Below, piece by piece: positions 9,159-17,562 of a stretch of DNA of 64,000 nucleotides. This DNA is from Nonomuraea jiangxiensis (GTDB lineage: Bacteria; Actinomycetota; Actinomycetes; Streptosporangiales; Streptosporangiaceae). How positions within the stretch are numbered: position 1 is the first letter of the stretch; each line of letters begins with the position of its first letter. Under the pieces are notes generated by a model. It was not told where the DNA came from. It saw nothing but the letters and a program-made list of their open reading frames with translations, and searched no databases. Both the position numbers and the translations under genes were made by a program. The DNA is taken from NCBI RefSeq assembly GCF_900099965.1, contig NZ_FNDJ01000036.1, positions 46,874 through 110,873 on the forward strand, read 5' to 3'.

Positions 9159-9644
9159 TCAGAACCCCAGCCACGGGCCCCACAACGGGATCCGTAGCTG
9201 GAGCGCGACGACGAAGATGAGCGTGCTGGCCACGGTCAGGCCGGCGGCCACGGCCACCGCCGTGAGCGGCCGCACGCGGGAGCTGGCCAGCGTGGTGAGC
9301 AGGGCGGTCACCGCCGACGTCGGCACGAATCCGAGGCCCCGGACGGCGAACCCGAAGAACAGGACGGCGACCACGATGACGGCGACCGCCCGCCACGGGA
9401 TCGACCCGAACACGATCACCTCGCCGGCGACGAGCCCCTTGACCACGATCGCCAGCCCCAGTGCGGCCACGATCGAGCCGACCAGCAGCGGGAAGGCCCC
9501 GGGGCCCATCCGCAGCGGGGTGCCCAGGTCGTAACCGAGCGACCCCGCCACGAACGCGCCACCGATCAGGACGAAGATTCCCCCGGCGAGTACGTCCGGG
9601 AAGGACCTGCGGATCTTCACCTCAGGAGGCCTTGACCCCGGCAT
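9159..9644 (-). CDS. tctB: Tripartite tricarboxylate transporter, small permease TctB
   Basis: A 161-residue protein with four predicted membrane helices (for example LAGGIFVLIGGAFVAGSL and AVAVIVVAVLFFGFAVRGLG), the standard size and topology for TctB. The ATG at 9644 overlaps the 3' end of tctC by 23 bases. A GTG at 9620, directly after the tctC TGA, is an alternative start; neither has a clear Shine-Dalgarno, so translation is probably coupled to tctC. It works in complex with TctA. Confidence 0.85.
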   Translation of the reverse strand: MPGSRPPEVKIRRSFPDVLAGGIFVLIGGAFVAGSLGYDLGTPLRMGPGAFPLLVGSIVAALGLAIVVKGLVAGEVIVFGSIPWRAVAVIVVAVLFFGFAVRGLGFVPTSAVTALLTTLASSRVRPLTAVAVAAGLTVASTLIFVVALQLRIPLWGPWLGF

Positions 9645-10659
9645 CGGCGATGACCTTCGACCAGGTGGCGATCTGCTCCTCCAGCTTGGCCCGGTGTGCC
9701 TGCGGGGTGGCGTCCTCGGCCGAGACCGGCGCGGTGCCGAGCTTGGCCATCTGGTCGATGACCTTCTGGTCGGTCAGTGCGACCTTCAGTGCCTCGGTCA
9801 GCTTCTGCACGACCTCCTGCGGGGTGCCCTTCGGAACGTAGAGCCCGTGCCACACGCTGACCTGGAGCCCGGGCAGCCCGGCCTCGGTCGTGGTGGGCAG
9901 GTCGGGCATGGTCTTCACCCGCTCCGGCGTGGTGACCGCGTACGCCTTCACCTCGCCCGCGGAGATCTGGCCGCTGGTGTTGGTCGTCTGGTCGCACATG
10001 AAGTCGACCTGGCCGCCGACGAGGTCGGTCAGCGCGGGGCCGGTGCCCTCGTACGGGACCTCCTGCAGCTTGACCCCGGCGGCGGTCTGGAACAGCAGGC
10101 CGCACAGGTGGGACGCGGCGCCGATGCCGGCGTTGGCCAGCGTGACCTTGTCGGCGTTCGCCTTCACGTAGGTCACCAGGTCCTTGAGCGACGTGGGCTG
10201 GAAGTCCTTGCGGGCGACGATCGTCATCGGCACCTCGGTGACGAGGCCGATCATCTCGAAGTCCTCCAGCGGCTTGTAGCCCAGGTTCTGGTACAGGGCG
10301 GGCGCCGTGGACATGCCGATGTGGTGCATGAGCACGGAGTAGCCGTCGGCTTCCGCCCGCGCGACCTCGCCAGCGCCGACCGTGCCGCCCGCGCCCTCGA
10401 CGTTCTGGACGACGACCTGGGTGCCGAGCTTGGCGGCCATCGGCTCGGCGATCAGGCGGGTGACCGTGTCCGTCGGGCCGCCGGCGCTGAACGGCACGAT
10501 GATGGTGATGTTCTGCTCCGGGTAGCCTGCCGCGCCGCTGCTGGCGGCACCGGTGGCGCCCCCGGTGCCTCCGGTGCCGGAACAGGCGGCGACGAGCGAA
10601 ACGACGCCGATCGCGGTAATCATCCGCGCGGCGGCCCGGTAACTGCTTATCGTTCTCAT
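9622..10659 (-). CDS. tctC: Tripartite tricarboxylate transporter binding lipoprotein TctC
   Basis: A 345-residue extracytoplasmic solute-binding protein of the Bug/TctC family. The signal peptide ends in the lipobox LVAAC (Cys26), so the mature protein is lipid-anchored. The N-terminal lobe starts ITIIVPFSAGGPTDTVTRL, a Bug signature whose loop contacts the carboxylate of the ligand; VVVQNVEGAGGTVGAGEVAR and TLANAGIGAASHLC are further landmarks. The ligand is unknown. It is the first gene of the tct operon and divergent from the response regulator. Confidence 0.92.
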   Translation of the reverse strand: MRTISSYRAAARMITAIGVVSLVAACSGTGGTGGATGAASSGAAGYPEQNITIIVPFSAGGPTDTVTRLIAEPMAAKLGTQVVVQNVEGAGGTVGAGEVARAEADGYSVLMHHIGMSTAPALYQNLGYKPLEDFEMIGLVTEVPMTIVARKDFQPTSLKDLVTYVKANADKVTLANAGIGAASHLCGLLFQTAAGVKLQEVPYEGTGPALTDLVGGQVDFMCDQTTNTSGQISAGEVKAYAVTTPERVKTMPDLPTTTEAGLPGLQVSVWHGLYVPKGTPQEVVQKLTEALKVALTDQKVIDQMAKLGTAPVSAEDATPQAHRAKLEEQIATWSKVIADAGVKAS

Positions 10660-10738
10660 GTCGCGGCCTCCTCGTCAGCGCATACACATTTGTCGGTGAG
10701 TGCGCCGCCTTAGTCTCGATTGGTAGAGACCCGGATGG

Positions 10739-10786
10739 TGTCAGAGGAATCCCAAGGAATGCGGCGGATGTCAGGAGAATCCCAAG
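10739..10786. promoter_or_regulatory. Direct-repeat operator candidate between tctC and tctD
   Basis: Two near-identical 18-base boxes start TGTCAG and end GAATCCCAAG or GGAATCCCAAG, at 10739-10756 and 10769-10786. The spacing is 30 bp, close to three helical turns, which places them on one face of the DNA. OmpR-type regulators bind direct repeats, so this is the natural candidate site for the adjacent response regulator acting on tctCBA and on itself. Confidence 0.55.
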
Positions 10787-10820
10787 ACTGGAGGGCTAAC
10801 GCGAGCGCCGGTGCGGGCCG

Positions 10821-10832
10821 TACAATCCGGTA
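10821..10832 (+). promoter_or_regulatory. Probable leaderless promoter of tctD
   Basis: TACAAT at 10821-10826 is a good -10 hexamer and ends five bases before the ATG at 10832, so transcription would start at or next to the A of the start codon. No Shine-Dalgarno is present, which agrees with a leaderless message. Confidence 0.5.
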
Positions 10833-11503
10833 TGCGGATCACCATCATCGAGGATGACGACCGCGTGGCGCGTGGTCTGGTGACCGTCCTGGCCCAGGCG
10901 GGCTTCGAGGTCCACCGCATCGCCACCGCCGCGGAGGCCGTACGCGCCGCCCCGGCCGACGTGGTCCTCGTGGATCTGGGCCTGCCCGACGGCGACGGAA
11001 TCGACGTGATCCGGAAGCTGCGTGACCGCCCCGAGACCGCCGTCATCGCCGTGACGGCACGCTCGGAGGAGCACGAACGGGTCCGCGGCTTACGCGCCGG
11101 CGCCGACGACTACATCGTCAAGCCGTTCGGCATCCCGGAGTTGCTGGCCCGGATCGACGCCGTCCTGCGGCGCACCCGCGTGGCCCGGGCCCTGAGCCAA
11201 CCGGACGAGCCGCTCATCCTCGGCCCGATGCGCATCGGCGTCGGCACCCGCGAGGTCACCGTGGACGGCACGCCCGTGACCCTGACCCGCAAGGAGTTCG
11301 AGCTGCTCCTGCTGCTGGCCCGGCGGGCGCCGAACGTGGTCAGCCGCGACGTCATCCTCGACCAGATCTGGGGCGCCACCTGGGAGTCCTCCAGCCGCAC
11401 CCTGGACACCCACATCGCGGCGTTACGGCACAAACTCGGGCCGGCCGTGCTCATCCGGACGATCCACGGGGTCGGCTACCGGCTCCTGGCCGACCAGCCG
11501 TAG
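10832..11503 (+). CDS. tctD: OmpR-family response regulator (TctD type)
   Basis: A 223-residue two-domain regulator. The receiver has the acidic pocket EDDD (residues 7-10), the phosphoacceptor Asp48 in VVLVDLGLPDGDG, Thr75 and Lys97 (VKPFG). The C-terminal winged helix runs from about 125 (TRKEFELLLLLARRAPNVVS) to the end (TIHGVGYRLL). Divergent from tctCBA and followed 18 bases later by a sensor kinase, the standard TctDE arrangement, so it should control tricarboxylate uptake; that role is inferred from context. A GTG at 10811 is an alternative start but is less likely given the TACAAT box. Confidence 0.88.
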   Translation: MRITIIEDDDRVARGLVTVLAQAGFEVHRIATAAEAVRAAPADVVLVDLGLPDGDGIDVIRKLRDRPETAVIAVTARSEEHERVRGLRAGADDYIVKPFGIPELLARIDAVLRRTRVARALSQPDEPLILGPMRIGVGTREVTVDGTPVTLTRKEFELLLLLARRAPNVVSRDVILDQIWGATWESSSRTLDTHIAALRHKLGPAVLIRTIHGVGYRLLADQP

Positions 11504-11521
11504 CCGATCGGCCGACCTGCC

Positions 11522-12994
11522 GTGCACCGCCGCCTGCTCGTCGTCCTGGTGCCCCTCGCGGTGCTGCTCGTCGCCGCGCTCGGGGTGCCGCTCAGCGTCA
11601 CCGTGGCCGAGCGGGAGATGCAGGAGACGTACGTCGACCGGCTCAACGACGTCGGCCGGTTCGCGTCGCTGGCCGACACCGCGCTGTCGACCGGGCGTAC
11701 CGAGGCGCTCCAGCAGGAGCTGACCCGCTACCACGAGCTGTACGGCATCCCGGTCGCGGTGATCGACTCCTCGGGCACGGTGCTGCTCGGGCCGGCCGCG
11801 GCCTACCGGCGGGCGGCGCGGGCCGAGCCGGCGCTGCCCCGGATCGTGGCCGCGGCGCTGGCCGGCGCCAGGTCCGAACCGTCCGGGGAATGGGCGCCGT
11901 GGAACGACTCCGCCCTCGTGGTCGCGGAGCCGGTGGGCCGGGACAGCGAGGTCGTCGGTGCCGTCGTGACGATCTCCGACCTGTCGAAGACGCGCAACCG
12001 CATCCTCGTACGCTGGGCCCAGCTCGCCGCGCTCGGGCTGCTGCCGCTGGTCGCGCTGGTGGCCGTCGCCTGGCCGGTGTCGGCGTGGGTGCTGCGGCCG
12101 GTGCGGGAGCTGGACGCGGCCAGCTCGCGGATCTCGCGGGGCGACCTCACCATCCGGGCGGACGCCGAGGCCGGCCCGGCCGAGCTGCGGCGGCTGGCGG
12201 GGTCGTTCAACACGATGATGGACGCGGTCGAGAACGCCGTGGAGCGGCAGCGGGCGTTCGTCTCCGACGCCTCGCACCAGTTGCGCAACCCGCTGACCAG
12301 CCTCCGGCTCGCCGTGGAGAGCCTGGAACCGCATCTGCGCACGACCGGCAACGGGCGGCAAGTGTACGACGTCGCCGTGGACGAGCTGAAGGCGATGCAG
12401 CGGATGCTGAACTCGCTGCAGGCCAGCGCGCGGATGGAGAGCATGCGTACGGCCTCGCCGGTGGACCTCGACGCGGTGCTGGCGACCCGGGTGGACCGGT
12501 GGCGGGCGCTGACAGCGACGGCGGGGCAGGCACTGGAGGTCGACGTACCGCCCGGGCTGCGGCTGCTGGAACCACCGGGCGGGCTCGGCAGCATCCTGGA
12601 CGAGCTGATCAGCAACGCGCTACGGCTGTCGGACGCGCGGGTGATCGAGGTGAGCGCCCGCGTCGTCCCCGGCGATCCGGACCCCGTCACCGCTGATGGT
12701 GCGGATGGAGGGGTGGTGACGATCGCGGTCCGGGACGATGGCCAGGGGATCGACCCGTCCGAGCGGGACCAGGCGCTACGGCGGTTCTGGCGGTCACCGC
12801 GCCACCAGAACGTGTCCGGGACCGGGCTGGGGCTGGCGATCTGCGCGGACCTGGTCGGGGCCGCGGGTGGTGAGGTGCGGCTGGAGGACGGCCTGCCACG
12901 ACCGGACGGCTCGGGGTACGGATTCGCCGCGGTCGTGGCCCTGCCGATCGCTCCCCGGGTGGTGTCGTCCGCCGACACCCCGGCCCCGGTGTGA
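11522..12994 (+). CDS. tctE: Sensor histidine kinase (TctE type)
   Basis: A 490-residue membrane kinase with GTG start. A first membrane helix (residues 5-26) is followed by an extracytoplasmic loop of about 140 residues, a second helix (about 166-190), HAMP (LRPVRELDAASSRISRGDL), the H-box with His252 (DASHQLRNPLTS), N-box (DELISNAL), G1 (DDGQGI) and G2 (GTGLGLAI). It should phosphorylate the response regulator just upstream. It is convergent with the TAXI binding protein, with only 9 bases between the stops. Confidence 0.9.
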   Translation: MHRRLLVVLVPLAVLLVAALGVPLSVTVAEREMQETYVDRLNDVGRFASLADTALSTGRTEALQQELTRYHELYGIPVAVIDSSGTVLLGPAAAYRRAARAEPALPRIVAAALAGARSEPSGEWAPWNDSALVVAEPVGRDSEVVGAVVTISDLSKTRNRILVRWAQLAALGLLPLVALVAVAWPVSAWVLRPVRELDAASSRISRGDLTIRADAEAGPAELRRLAGSFNTMMDAVENAVERQRAFVSDASHQLRNPLTSLRLAVESLEPHLRTTGNGRQVYDVAVDELKAMQRMLNSLQASARMESMRTASPVDLDAVLATRVDRWRALTATAGQALEVDVPPGLRLLEPPGGLGSILDELISNALRLSDARVIEVSARVVPGDPDPVTADGADGGVVTIAVRDDGQGIDPSERDQALRRFWRSPRHQNVSGTGLGLAICADLVGAAGGEVRLEDGLPRPDGSGYGFAAVVALPIAPRVVSSADTPAPV

Positions 12995-13003
12995 CCGAAC
13001 CCT

Positions 13004-13963
13004 TCAGCGCTTGCGGTCGCGGAACCAGGCGACCGCCCCCGGGTGCAGCGGGATCGACGCGGTGGAGATCCCGGTCCGCACGTTGATCTGCCACGTTTCG
13101 AGCACGGCTTCGGCCTCGTCGGGGCCGGTGGAGGGGATCGTACCGCCGCCCGTGAAGATCGTGTCGGTGATGGCGTGGACCAGTTCGTCGGGCAGGTCGT
13201 TCCGTACGAGCAGCACGTTCGGCACGGCGACGGTCCTGGTGGCCGGGACTCCGGCGTAGGCGGTCGCGGGGATCATGGCCGGTTTGTAGGGGCCCGGGTA
13301 GGCGGTGATGAGCGCGTCCGCCTGCGCGTCCAACGGGATCAGCCGGACCGGATGCCGCTGCGCCAGCTCCACGACGGCCGGTGTGGGAACGCCGGTCAGG
13401 GAGAACATCGCGTCGATCTCGCCGCCGCTCATCGCCGCCGCCGATTCGGCCTGGCTGATGTACCGCCCGTCGGCCTTCACCCCGCCGAGCTCCAGGATCC
13501 GCAGCGACGTGAACTCCGTACCCGAGTCCCGGGCGCCGAGGGAGATCCGCTTGCCCTCCAGGTCCCGGAACTCGACGATCGGCGAACCGGCCATGACCAC
13601 GAGATGCAGGTGACTGTCGTAGAGCCGGCAGATCGCCGAGAGCCCCTCGGGCGCGCTGCCGTCGGTCGTGATCAGCGCGTCCAGACTCGTCAGCCCGAGG
13701 TGCACCTCACCGGCCCGCAACATCCTGATGTTGTCGGTGGAGGCCCCGCTCGGCACGGTGACCACCGTGGCCCCCGGCACCCCCTCGGAGATACGCGCGG
13801 CCAGCGCACCACCGATCCGCCGGTACACCGCCCCCGCGGGCCCCGTCGCCAGCCGCAGGCGAACCTCGTCCACCTGAGCCTGCCGGGAACACCCGACGAG
13901 AGCGACACCAGCGGCCAGCAGCACCGCCCGCCGGCCCAGCCGTAACTCCGGGTTCAGCACCAT
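13004..13963 (-). CDS. TAXI-family TRAP solute-binding lipoprotein (orphan)
   Basis: A 319-residue extracytoplasmic binding protein of the TAXI family. A short hydrophobic signal ends in the lipobox LVGC (Cys25). LATGPAGAVYRRIGGALA is the characteristic start of TAXI proteins, and the ligand lobe includes LVVMAGSPIVEFRDLEGKRI. TAXI proteins normally deliver substrate to a fused TRAP permease (DctQM), but none is present here. The neighbours are a Tct system and its histidine kinase. It may therefore serve as an alternative receptor or a sensor for the kinase, which is inference. Start at ATG 13963 gives a proper lipoprotein signal. Confidence 0.82.
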   Translation of the reverse strand: MVLNPELRLGRRAVLLAAGVALVGCSRQAQVDEVRLRLATGPAGAVYRRIGGALAARISEGVPGATVVTVPSGASTDNIRMLRAGEVHLGLTSLDALITTDGSAPEGLSAICRLYDSHLHLVVMAGSPIVEFRDLEGKRISLGARDSGTEFTSLRILELGGVKADGRYISQAESAAAMSGGEIDAMFSLTGVPTPAVVELAQRHPVRLIPLDAQADALITAYPGPYKPAMIPATAYAGVPATRTVAVPNVLLVRNDLPDELVHAITDTIFTGGGTIPSTGPDEAEAVLETWQINVRTGISTASIPLHPGAVAWFRDRKR

Positions 13964-14439
13964 GCCGAGATGATACGGACTGTTCGCGTCCCCCTCCCGG
14001 ACAACCAAGAAGCGGTACCGACAGCGCCGCGTCACAATCGCCGGCCGGCGCCAAGCGCGTCCAGCAGTTGGGGACGTCGATCGGTCCGCGTGGGTGCTGA
14101 TGCCCTTCGGGGGAGGCGGCGCTCCCGCTGGGACCTTTTCACTTCCACGTCGGAAACGTCTCCGCCGAGCACGCGGAGGTTCGCTACGATCTCAGCCACT
14201 CTTCGTCGAGCCCCGTATTGTCCCCCTGAGCTGCACGGACATGCTAGTTGGCATGGCAAGATCGGCGACAACCCTGACGAGGACCGCAACGGGACAGACG
14301 GACAGGCTCAGCGGCAAGGTGGCCGCCCGCCACCTTCCTTCCCTGCCGGGCCGCGGCGCCGGCGCGGTGCGACCATGCAAGGCCGCCGTGGACCTGGGTG
14401 CGCAGCAGACCCAGCGACTCAAGGCCTGAGCACAGGATG

Positions 14440-14470
14440 TAGAAGTAGACTTATAATAAGTTCACTTCTA
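14440..14470. promoter_or_regulatory. 31-bp palindrome overlapping a TATAAT promoter
   Basis: An AT-rich island in high-GC DNA. Outer arms TAGAAGT and ACTTCTA (14440-14446, 14464-14470) and inner arms ACTTAT and ATAAGT (around the central A at 14455) form a 31-base dyad with only two mismatched pairs. TATAAT (14452-14457) lies in its centre and the GTG of the ATPase gene is 18 bases further on with no Shine-Dalgarno. A repressor bound here would block the promoter. The preceding 440 bases from 13964 hold nothing I can call a gene. Confidence 0.65.
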
Positions 14471-14474
14471 TATT

Positions 14475-15938
14475 GTGCATGTGACGATCGCCAAGCCGCC
14501 CGAGATCTTCGACCGCGAGGCGGAGTGGGCCGAACTGGTCGACTTCATCAGCGACGAGTCTCCTCATCCGACTCTCGGTGTGGTGTCGGGAAGGCGACGC
14601 CAAGGCAAGACCCTCCTACTGGGCTCCATCTGTGACTCCGCCGGGGGCATCTACATCGAAGGCACCGAGGCGCTCCCGGCGGAGCACTTCCACCTCATCG
14701 GTGAGCAACTGGCCACCCGGCTCGGCAGCCCCGCCCCGCTGCACTTCACCTCCTGGCGTGCGGTCATCGAGGCGATCCTCGACCTGGAGACGCCGTCGCC
14801 CCTTCCCGTGGTGATCGACGAATTCCCCTACCTGGTCAAGGTCTCCCCCGAGCTGCCATCCGTCCTCCAGGCCGCCTTGGACCTCCGGCGACGCAGGAAA
14901 GGATCGCCGATCCGGCTGATCCTTTGCGGTTCCGCCCTCACCTTCATGGGCGGCCTGCTGGCCGGGAACGCTCCGCTGCGCGGCAGGGCGGGTCTGGAGC
15001 TGGTCGTGCCCACGCTGGACTATCGGCTCGCCGCCGAGTTCTGGCAGATCAGCAACCCGCGGCTCGCCCTCCTGACACACTCCGTGGTGGGTGGGACACC
15101 CGCCTACCGCCGTGAATACGTTCGCGATGACACGCCGCAGTCCTTGGATGATTTCGACGACTGGATCAAGCGCGCGGTGCTGAATCCGGCCCGCCCGCTC
15201 TTCCGCGAGGCACGCTATCTCCTCGCGGAAGAGCCGGACCTGCGCGACGCGGCTCTCTACCACTCGGTCCTGGCGGCAGTGGCCGAGGGGAACGCCTCGC
15301 GCGGCGGCATCGCCAATTACATCGGCCGCAAGGCCACGGAGATCAGCCACCCACTCGCTGTGCTGGAGGACGCCGGTCTGCTGGCCAAGTCCCCGGACAT
15401 GTTGCGTGCGGCCCGCCCGCTCTACCGGATCACAGAGCCATTGATCAGCTTCTACCATGCGGTGATGCGCCCGGCATGGCGAGAGCTTGAGCGCCGGCGA
15501 GCCGACCAGGTGTGGCAGCGCAGCCGCGATCGGTTCCTGAGCGGAGTGGTGGGGCCGCACTTCGAAGAGATCTGCCGCACCTGGGCCGCGGACTTCGCGG
15601 GTGCGGAGGCGTTCGGGGGCATCCCCGCGGAGATCGGTCACGGAGTCGTCAACGACCCCGAACGCCGGACCAGCCACGAGGTGGACGTGGTGGTCCTGGG
15701 AGAGCCGGACGGCGGGCCTCGCAAAGTGCTCTCCCTGGGCGAGGTCAAATGGGGAGACACCATGTGCGAGGGGCACGTCGAACGGCTCCGCCGCGTTCGT
15801 GACCTGCTCGCCGACCGGGGCTACGACACACGATCGACCAGGCTGGCCTGCTACAGCGCCGCGGGATTCACTCCGGACCTGCTCGCGGCGGAAGGCGACG
15901 ACCTCATGCTGGTCAACCCAGAACGCCTCTATTCCTGA
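14475..15938 (+). CDS. AAA ATPase with C-terminal DUF234 / PD-(D/E)xK-like domain
   Basis: A 487-residue protein of the archaeal-type ATPase family (SSO1545-like). Walker A is GRRRQGKT (39-46) and Walker B VVIDEFPYL (Asp115, Glu116); LILCGSALTFMGGLL is the sensor region. A winged-helix part follows around 280-330 (GGIANYIGRKATEISHPLAVLEDAGLL). The C-terminal DUF234 part has an acidic strand (HEVDVVVLG) and GEVKWGD, the E-x-K pattern of restriction-endonuclease folds. Function of the family is unknown; it is often found in mobile or defence-rich regions. Initiation at GTG 14475 or GTG 14481. The gene stands alone behind a palindromic promoter. Confidence 0.85.
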   Translation: MHVTIAKPPEIFDREAEWAELVDFISDESPHPTLGVVSGRRRQGKTLLLGSICDSAGGIYIEGTEALPAEHFHLIGEQLATRLGSPAPLHFTSWRAVIEAILDLETPSPLPVVIDEFPYLVKVSPELPSVLQAALDLRRRRKGSPIRLILCGSALTFMGGLLAGNAPLRGRAGLELVVPTLDYRLAAEFWQISNPRLALLTHSVVGGTPAYRREYVRDDTPQSLDDFDDWIKRAVLNPARPLFREARYLLAEEPDLRDAALYHSVLAAVAEGNASRGGIANYIGRKATEISHPLAVLEDAGLLAKSPDMLRAARPLYRITEPLISFYHAVMRPAWRELERRRADQVWQRSRDRFLSGVVGPHFEEICRTWAADFAGAEAFGGIPAEIGHGVVNDPERRTSHEVDVVVLGEPDGGPRKVLSLGEVKWGDTMCEGHVERLRRVRDLLADRGYDTRSTRLACYSAAGFTPDLLAAEGDDLMLVNPERLYS

Positions 15939-16193
15939 AATTCCCGTCACGCACAGCTCGTACGCGGTCGCACGCATCCGTGACGGTTCGGCTCGTAGCA
16001 ACTATGTCGTGCCATGGGTCCGTCGCTGATCCGGCTGGCACCGCTGTGTGCCGGGAGCGCTGGGATCCGTTTGCGGACACCGCGGGTCTCCACGCCCGGG
16101 TCACCGGCCTCGGCGAGGTCATGTTCAAGGGCGCGCAGCTTCATCCGCTCGGGTTCGCGCGTAGTGCCTGCGTTGGAATGGTGTCGAAGCACC

Positions 16194-16323
16194 AACGTGG
16201 CAAGACACGGCGTCGGAGAAACGCTGACGAACGGCTTCTCCACGCGCCTCGACCTGTCGCAGCAGACCGCCGCCGGTCTCATCGGCCGCTCGGAGAGCCG
16301 GCTCAGCCAGGTGGAACGCGGAA
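16194..16323 (+). pseudogene. Fragment of an XRE-type helix-turn-helix regulator
   Basis: One frame reads LSQQTAAGLIGRSESRLSQV followed by ERG. This is the recognition part of the HTH found in many actinobacterial XRE regulators, which normally have SESWLSQVERG. No plausible N-terminus or C-terminal domain continues the frame. It is a relic in a decayed stretch (15939-16834) that has no intact gene. Confidence 0.5.
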
Positions 16324-16436
16324 GGCCCTGGGAGGCGAGGCCGTCTGAGGGAACGGCGGCGTTGCAGTTGGTGAGGCCTCCCGTGCCGCCGCCACGGTCC
16401 TGGAACTGCGGTATGACCGGCGTTGGTGCGGCCGCT

Positions 16437-16573
16437 GTTTCCTCGGAGATCCAGAACTGCCAGCCGGGCGGGGCCGGTGGCCACGAGGTATCCGGTTGCC
16501 ATCCCTTGGGAGGCTTCCATCCACGAGGTGGAACGGGCCAGCCAGGGGGAAGGTTGAATCGGGTCTCGGGCAT
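16437..16573 (-). pseudogene. N-terminal fragment of a Pro/Trp-rich PPGW-repeat protein
   Basis: Starting at ATG 16573 the frame reads a string of P-P-G-W modules (for example FNLPPGWPVPP and APPGWQFW) for about 45 residues. Such a stretch is the cytoplasmic N-terminus of many actinobacterial membrane or secreted proteins. After that the frame has no coherent content and overlaps the HTH relic on the other strand. The original gene appears truncated. Confidence 0.45.
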
Positions 16574-16733
16574 GAGCGCTCTTCGTTGAACGGGGATGGC
16601 CGTATACAGGTGAGATAGCTATGAGCGCCAGAAGAGCTACAGGAAGCGAGCATTCGGCGCTTGGGCGCCGCCTTTTCGCCCGGTGATTGGTCACTCCATG
16701 TCGGTGAACCGACGTGGCCTACGGGTGAAGTCA

Positions 16734-16759
16734 CACGGTCAGCCCGGTAATCGGGCAAC
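16734..16759. repeat. 26-bp direct repeat, left copy (right copy 17767-17792)
   Basis: Identical 26-base sequences at 16734-16759 and 17767-17792 contain the short dyad GCCCGGTAATCGGGC. They flank the toxin-antitoxin pair. In the - direction both copies begin an open frame with the same residues MPDYRADR. They may be boundaries of a small mobile cassette or copies of a dispersed intergenic element. Confidence 0.6.
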
Positions 16760-16822
16760 AGTTGGGTGCGGAGGTCGGGCGCCTCATGGTGCTACGCAGT
16801 GGCACCTTGTGGCACATGGCTG

Positions 16823-16835
16823 TAGACTTGAGATG
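16823..16835 (+). promoter_or_regulatory. Probable leaderless promoter of the antitoxin gene
   Basis: TAGACT (16823-16828) fits the TANNNT -10 box and ends six bases before the GTG at 16835. There is no ribosome binding site. Transcription probably starts at the start codon. Confidence 0.4.
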
Positions 16836-17155
16836 TGAGCATTGCTGAGCCAGACCGTTCCCATGAGGTCTCTCAACGCGACCTCCGCAACCGGTCCGCG
16901 GAGATCATGGACGGCTTGGAACGTGGGGAGCGCTACGCCGTCACCCGGAACGGCCACCACATCGGTGACCTCGTCCCCCTCCGCCGCCGACGCCGGGCTG
17001 TCACGCGCGCCGAATTCGCCGCCGTGTCCCGCGGCCTGCCAAGGCTGGACGACCGTAAATATCGGGAAGACATGGACCGCCATGTCAACGACGAGCTTTA
17101 CGACCCTTACGACCGCGCATTCGGCAGGGACGATTCGGCTGGAGCCGAGGAATGA
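16835..17155 (+). CDS. Phd/YefM-family antitoxin
   Basis: A 106-residue protein with the Phd/YefM fold at its N-terminus: HEVSQRDLRNRSAEIMDGLE, then YAVTRNGHHIGDLVPLRRRR, the usual DNA-binding and dimerisation unit. The C-terminal half is charged and probably disordered until it wraps the toxin. Its last four bases overlap the start of the PIN toxin gene (ATGA), so the two are co-translated and the antitoxin probably represses its own operon. Confidence 0.85.
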   Translation: MSIAEPDRSHEVSQRDLRNRSAEIMDGLERGERYAVTRNGHHIGDLVPLRRRRRAVTRAEFAAVSRGLPRLDDRKYREDMDRHVNDELYDPYDRAFGRDDSAGAEE

Positions 17156-17562
17156 CCCATGCCCAAGGATTGCTCGACACCAACATCCTCATCCTGCGCG
17201 CCGGCATCGATCCTGACGAGCTCCCCGATGAAATGATGATCAGCGCCATCACCACCGCGGAGCTCTCAGTCGGCGCCCTGGTGGCGAGCAGCCCGCAAGA
17301 GCTCGCCCAGCGCATGAAAATTCTGCAGACCACCGAAGCCGAATTCGACCCACTCCCCTTTGACGACACCGCAGCTCGCGAATACGGCCAGTTGTGGACG
17401 GCCGTCGTCGCCTCAGGGCGCAAACCACGCCCTCGTACGGCAGACCTGATGATCGCCTGTGTGGCAGTCGCGAACCGGCTACCCCTCTACACCTGCAATC
17501 CCAAGGATTTCAAGGGTCTCGACCACCTGGTCACCGTAGTTCCAGTCACCCGCCCTCACTGA
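17152..17562 (+). CDS. PIN-domain ribonuclease toxin (VapC family)
   Basis: A 136-residue PIN domain. The acidic cluster is Asp9 (LLDTN), Glu37 (TTAEL), Asp98 (TADLMIACVA) and Asp119 (NPKDF), the residues that hold the catalytic magnesium in VapC toxins. VapC enzymes cleave tRNA or rRNA and stop growth when the antitoxin decays. Paired by an ATGA overlap with a Phd-type antitoxin, a common actinobacterial combination. The start is fixed by the overlap. Confidence 0.9.
   Translation: MTHAQGLLDTNILILRAGIDPDELPDEMMISAITTAELSVGALVASSPQELAQRMKILQTTEAEFDPLPFDDTAAREYGQLWTAVVASGRKPRPRTADLMIACVAVANRLPLYTCNPKDFKGLDHLVTVVPVTRPH

Noticed and set aside
6804..9197. A 797-codon open frame on the + strand across the deacetylase and tctA
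   Set aside because: His/Gln/Arg-rich shadow of tctA; no domain, no RBS.
13970..14635. A + strand frame across the region before the DUF234 ATPase
   Set aside because: It crosses the palindromic promoter and the ATPase start in another frame; no homology or RBS.
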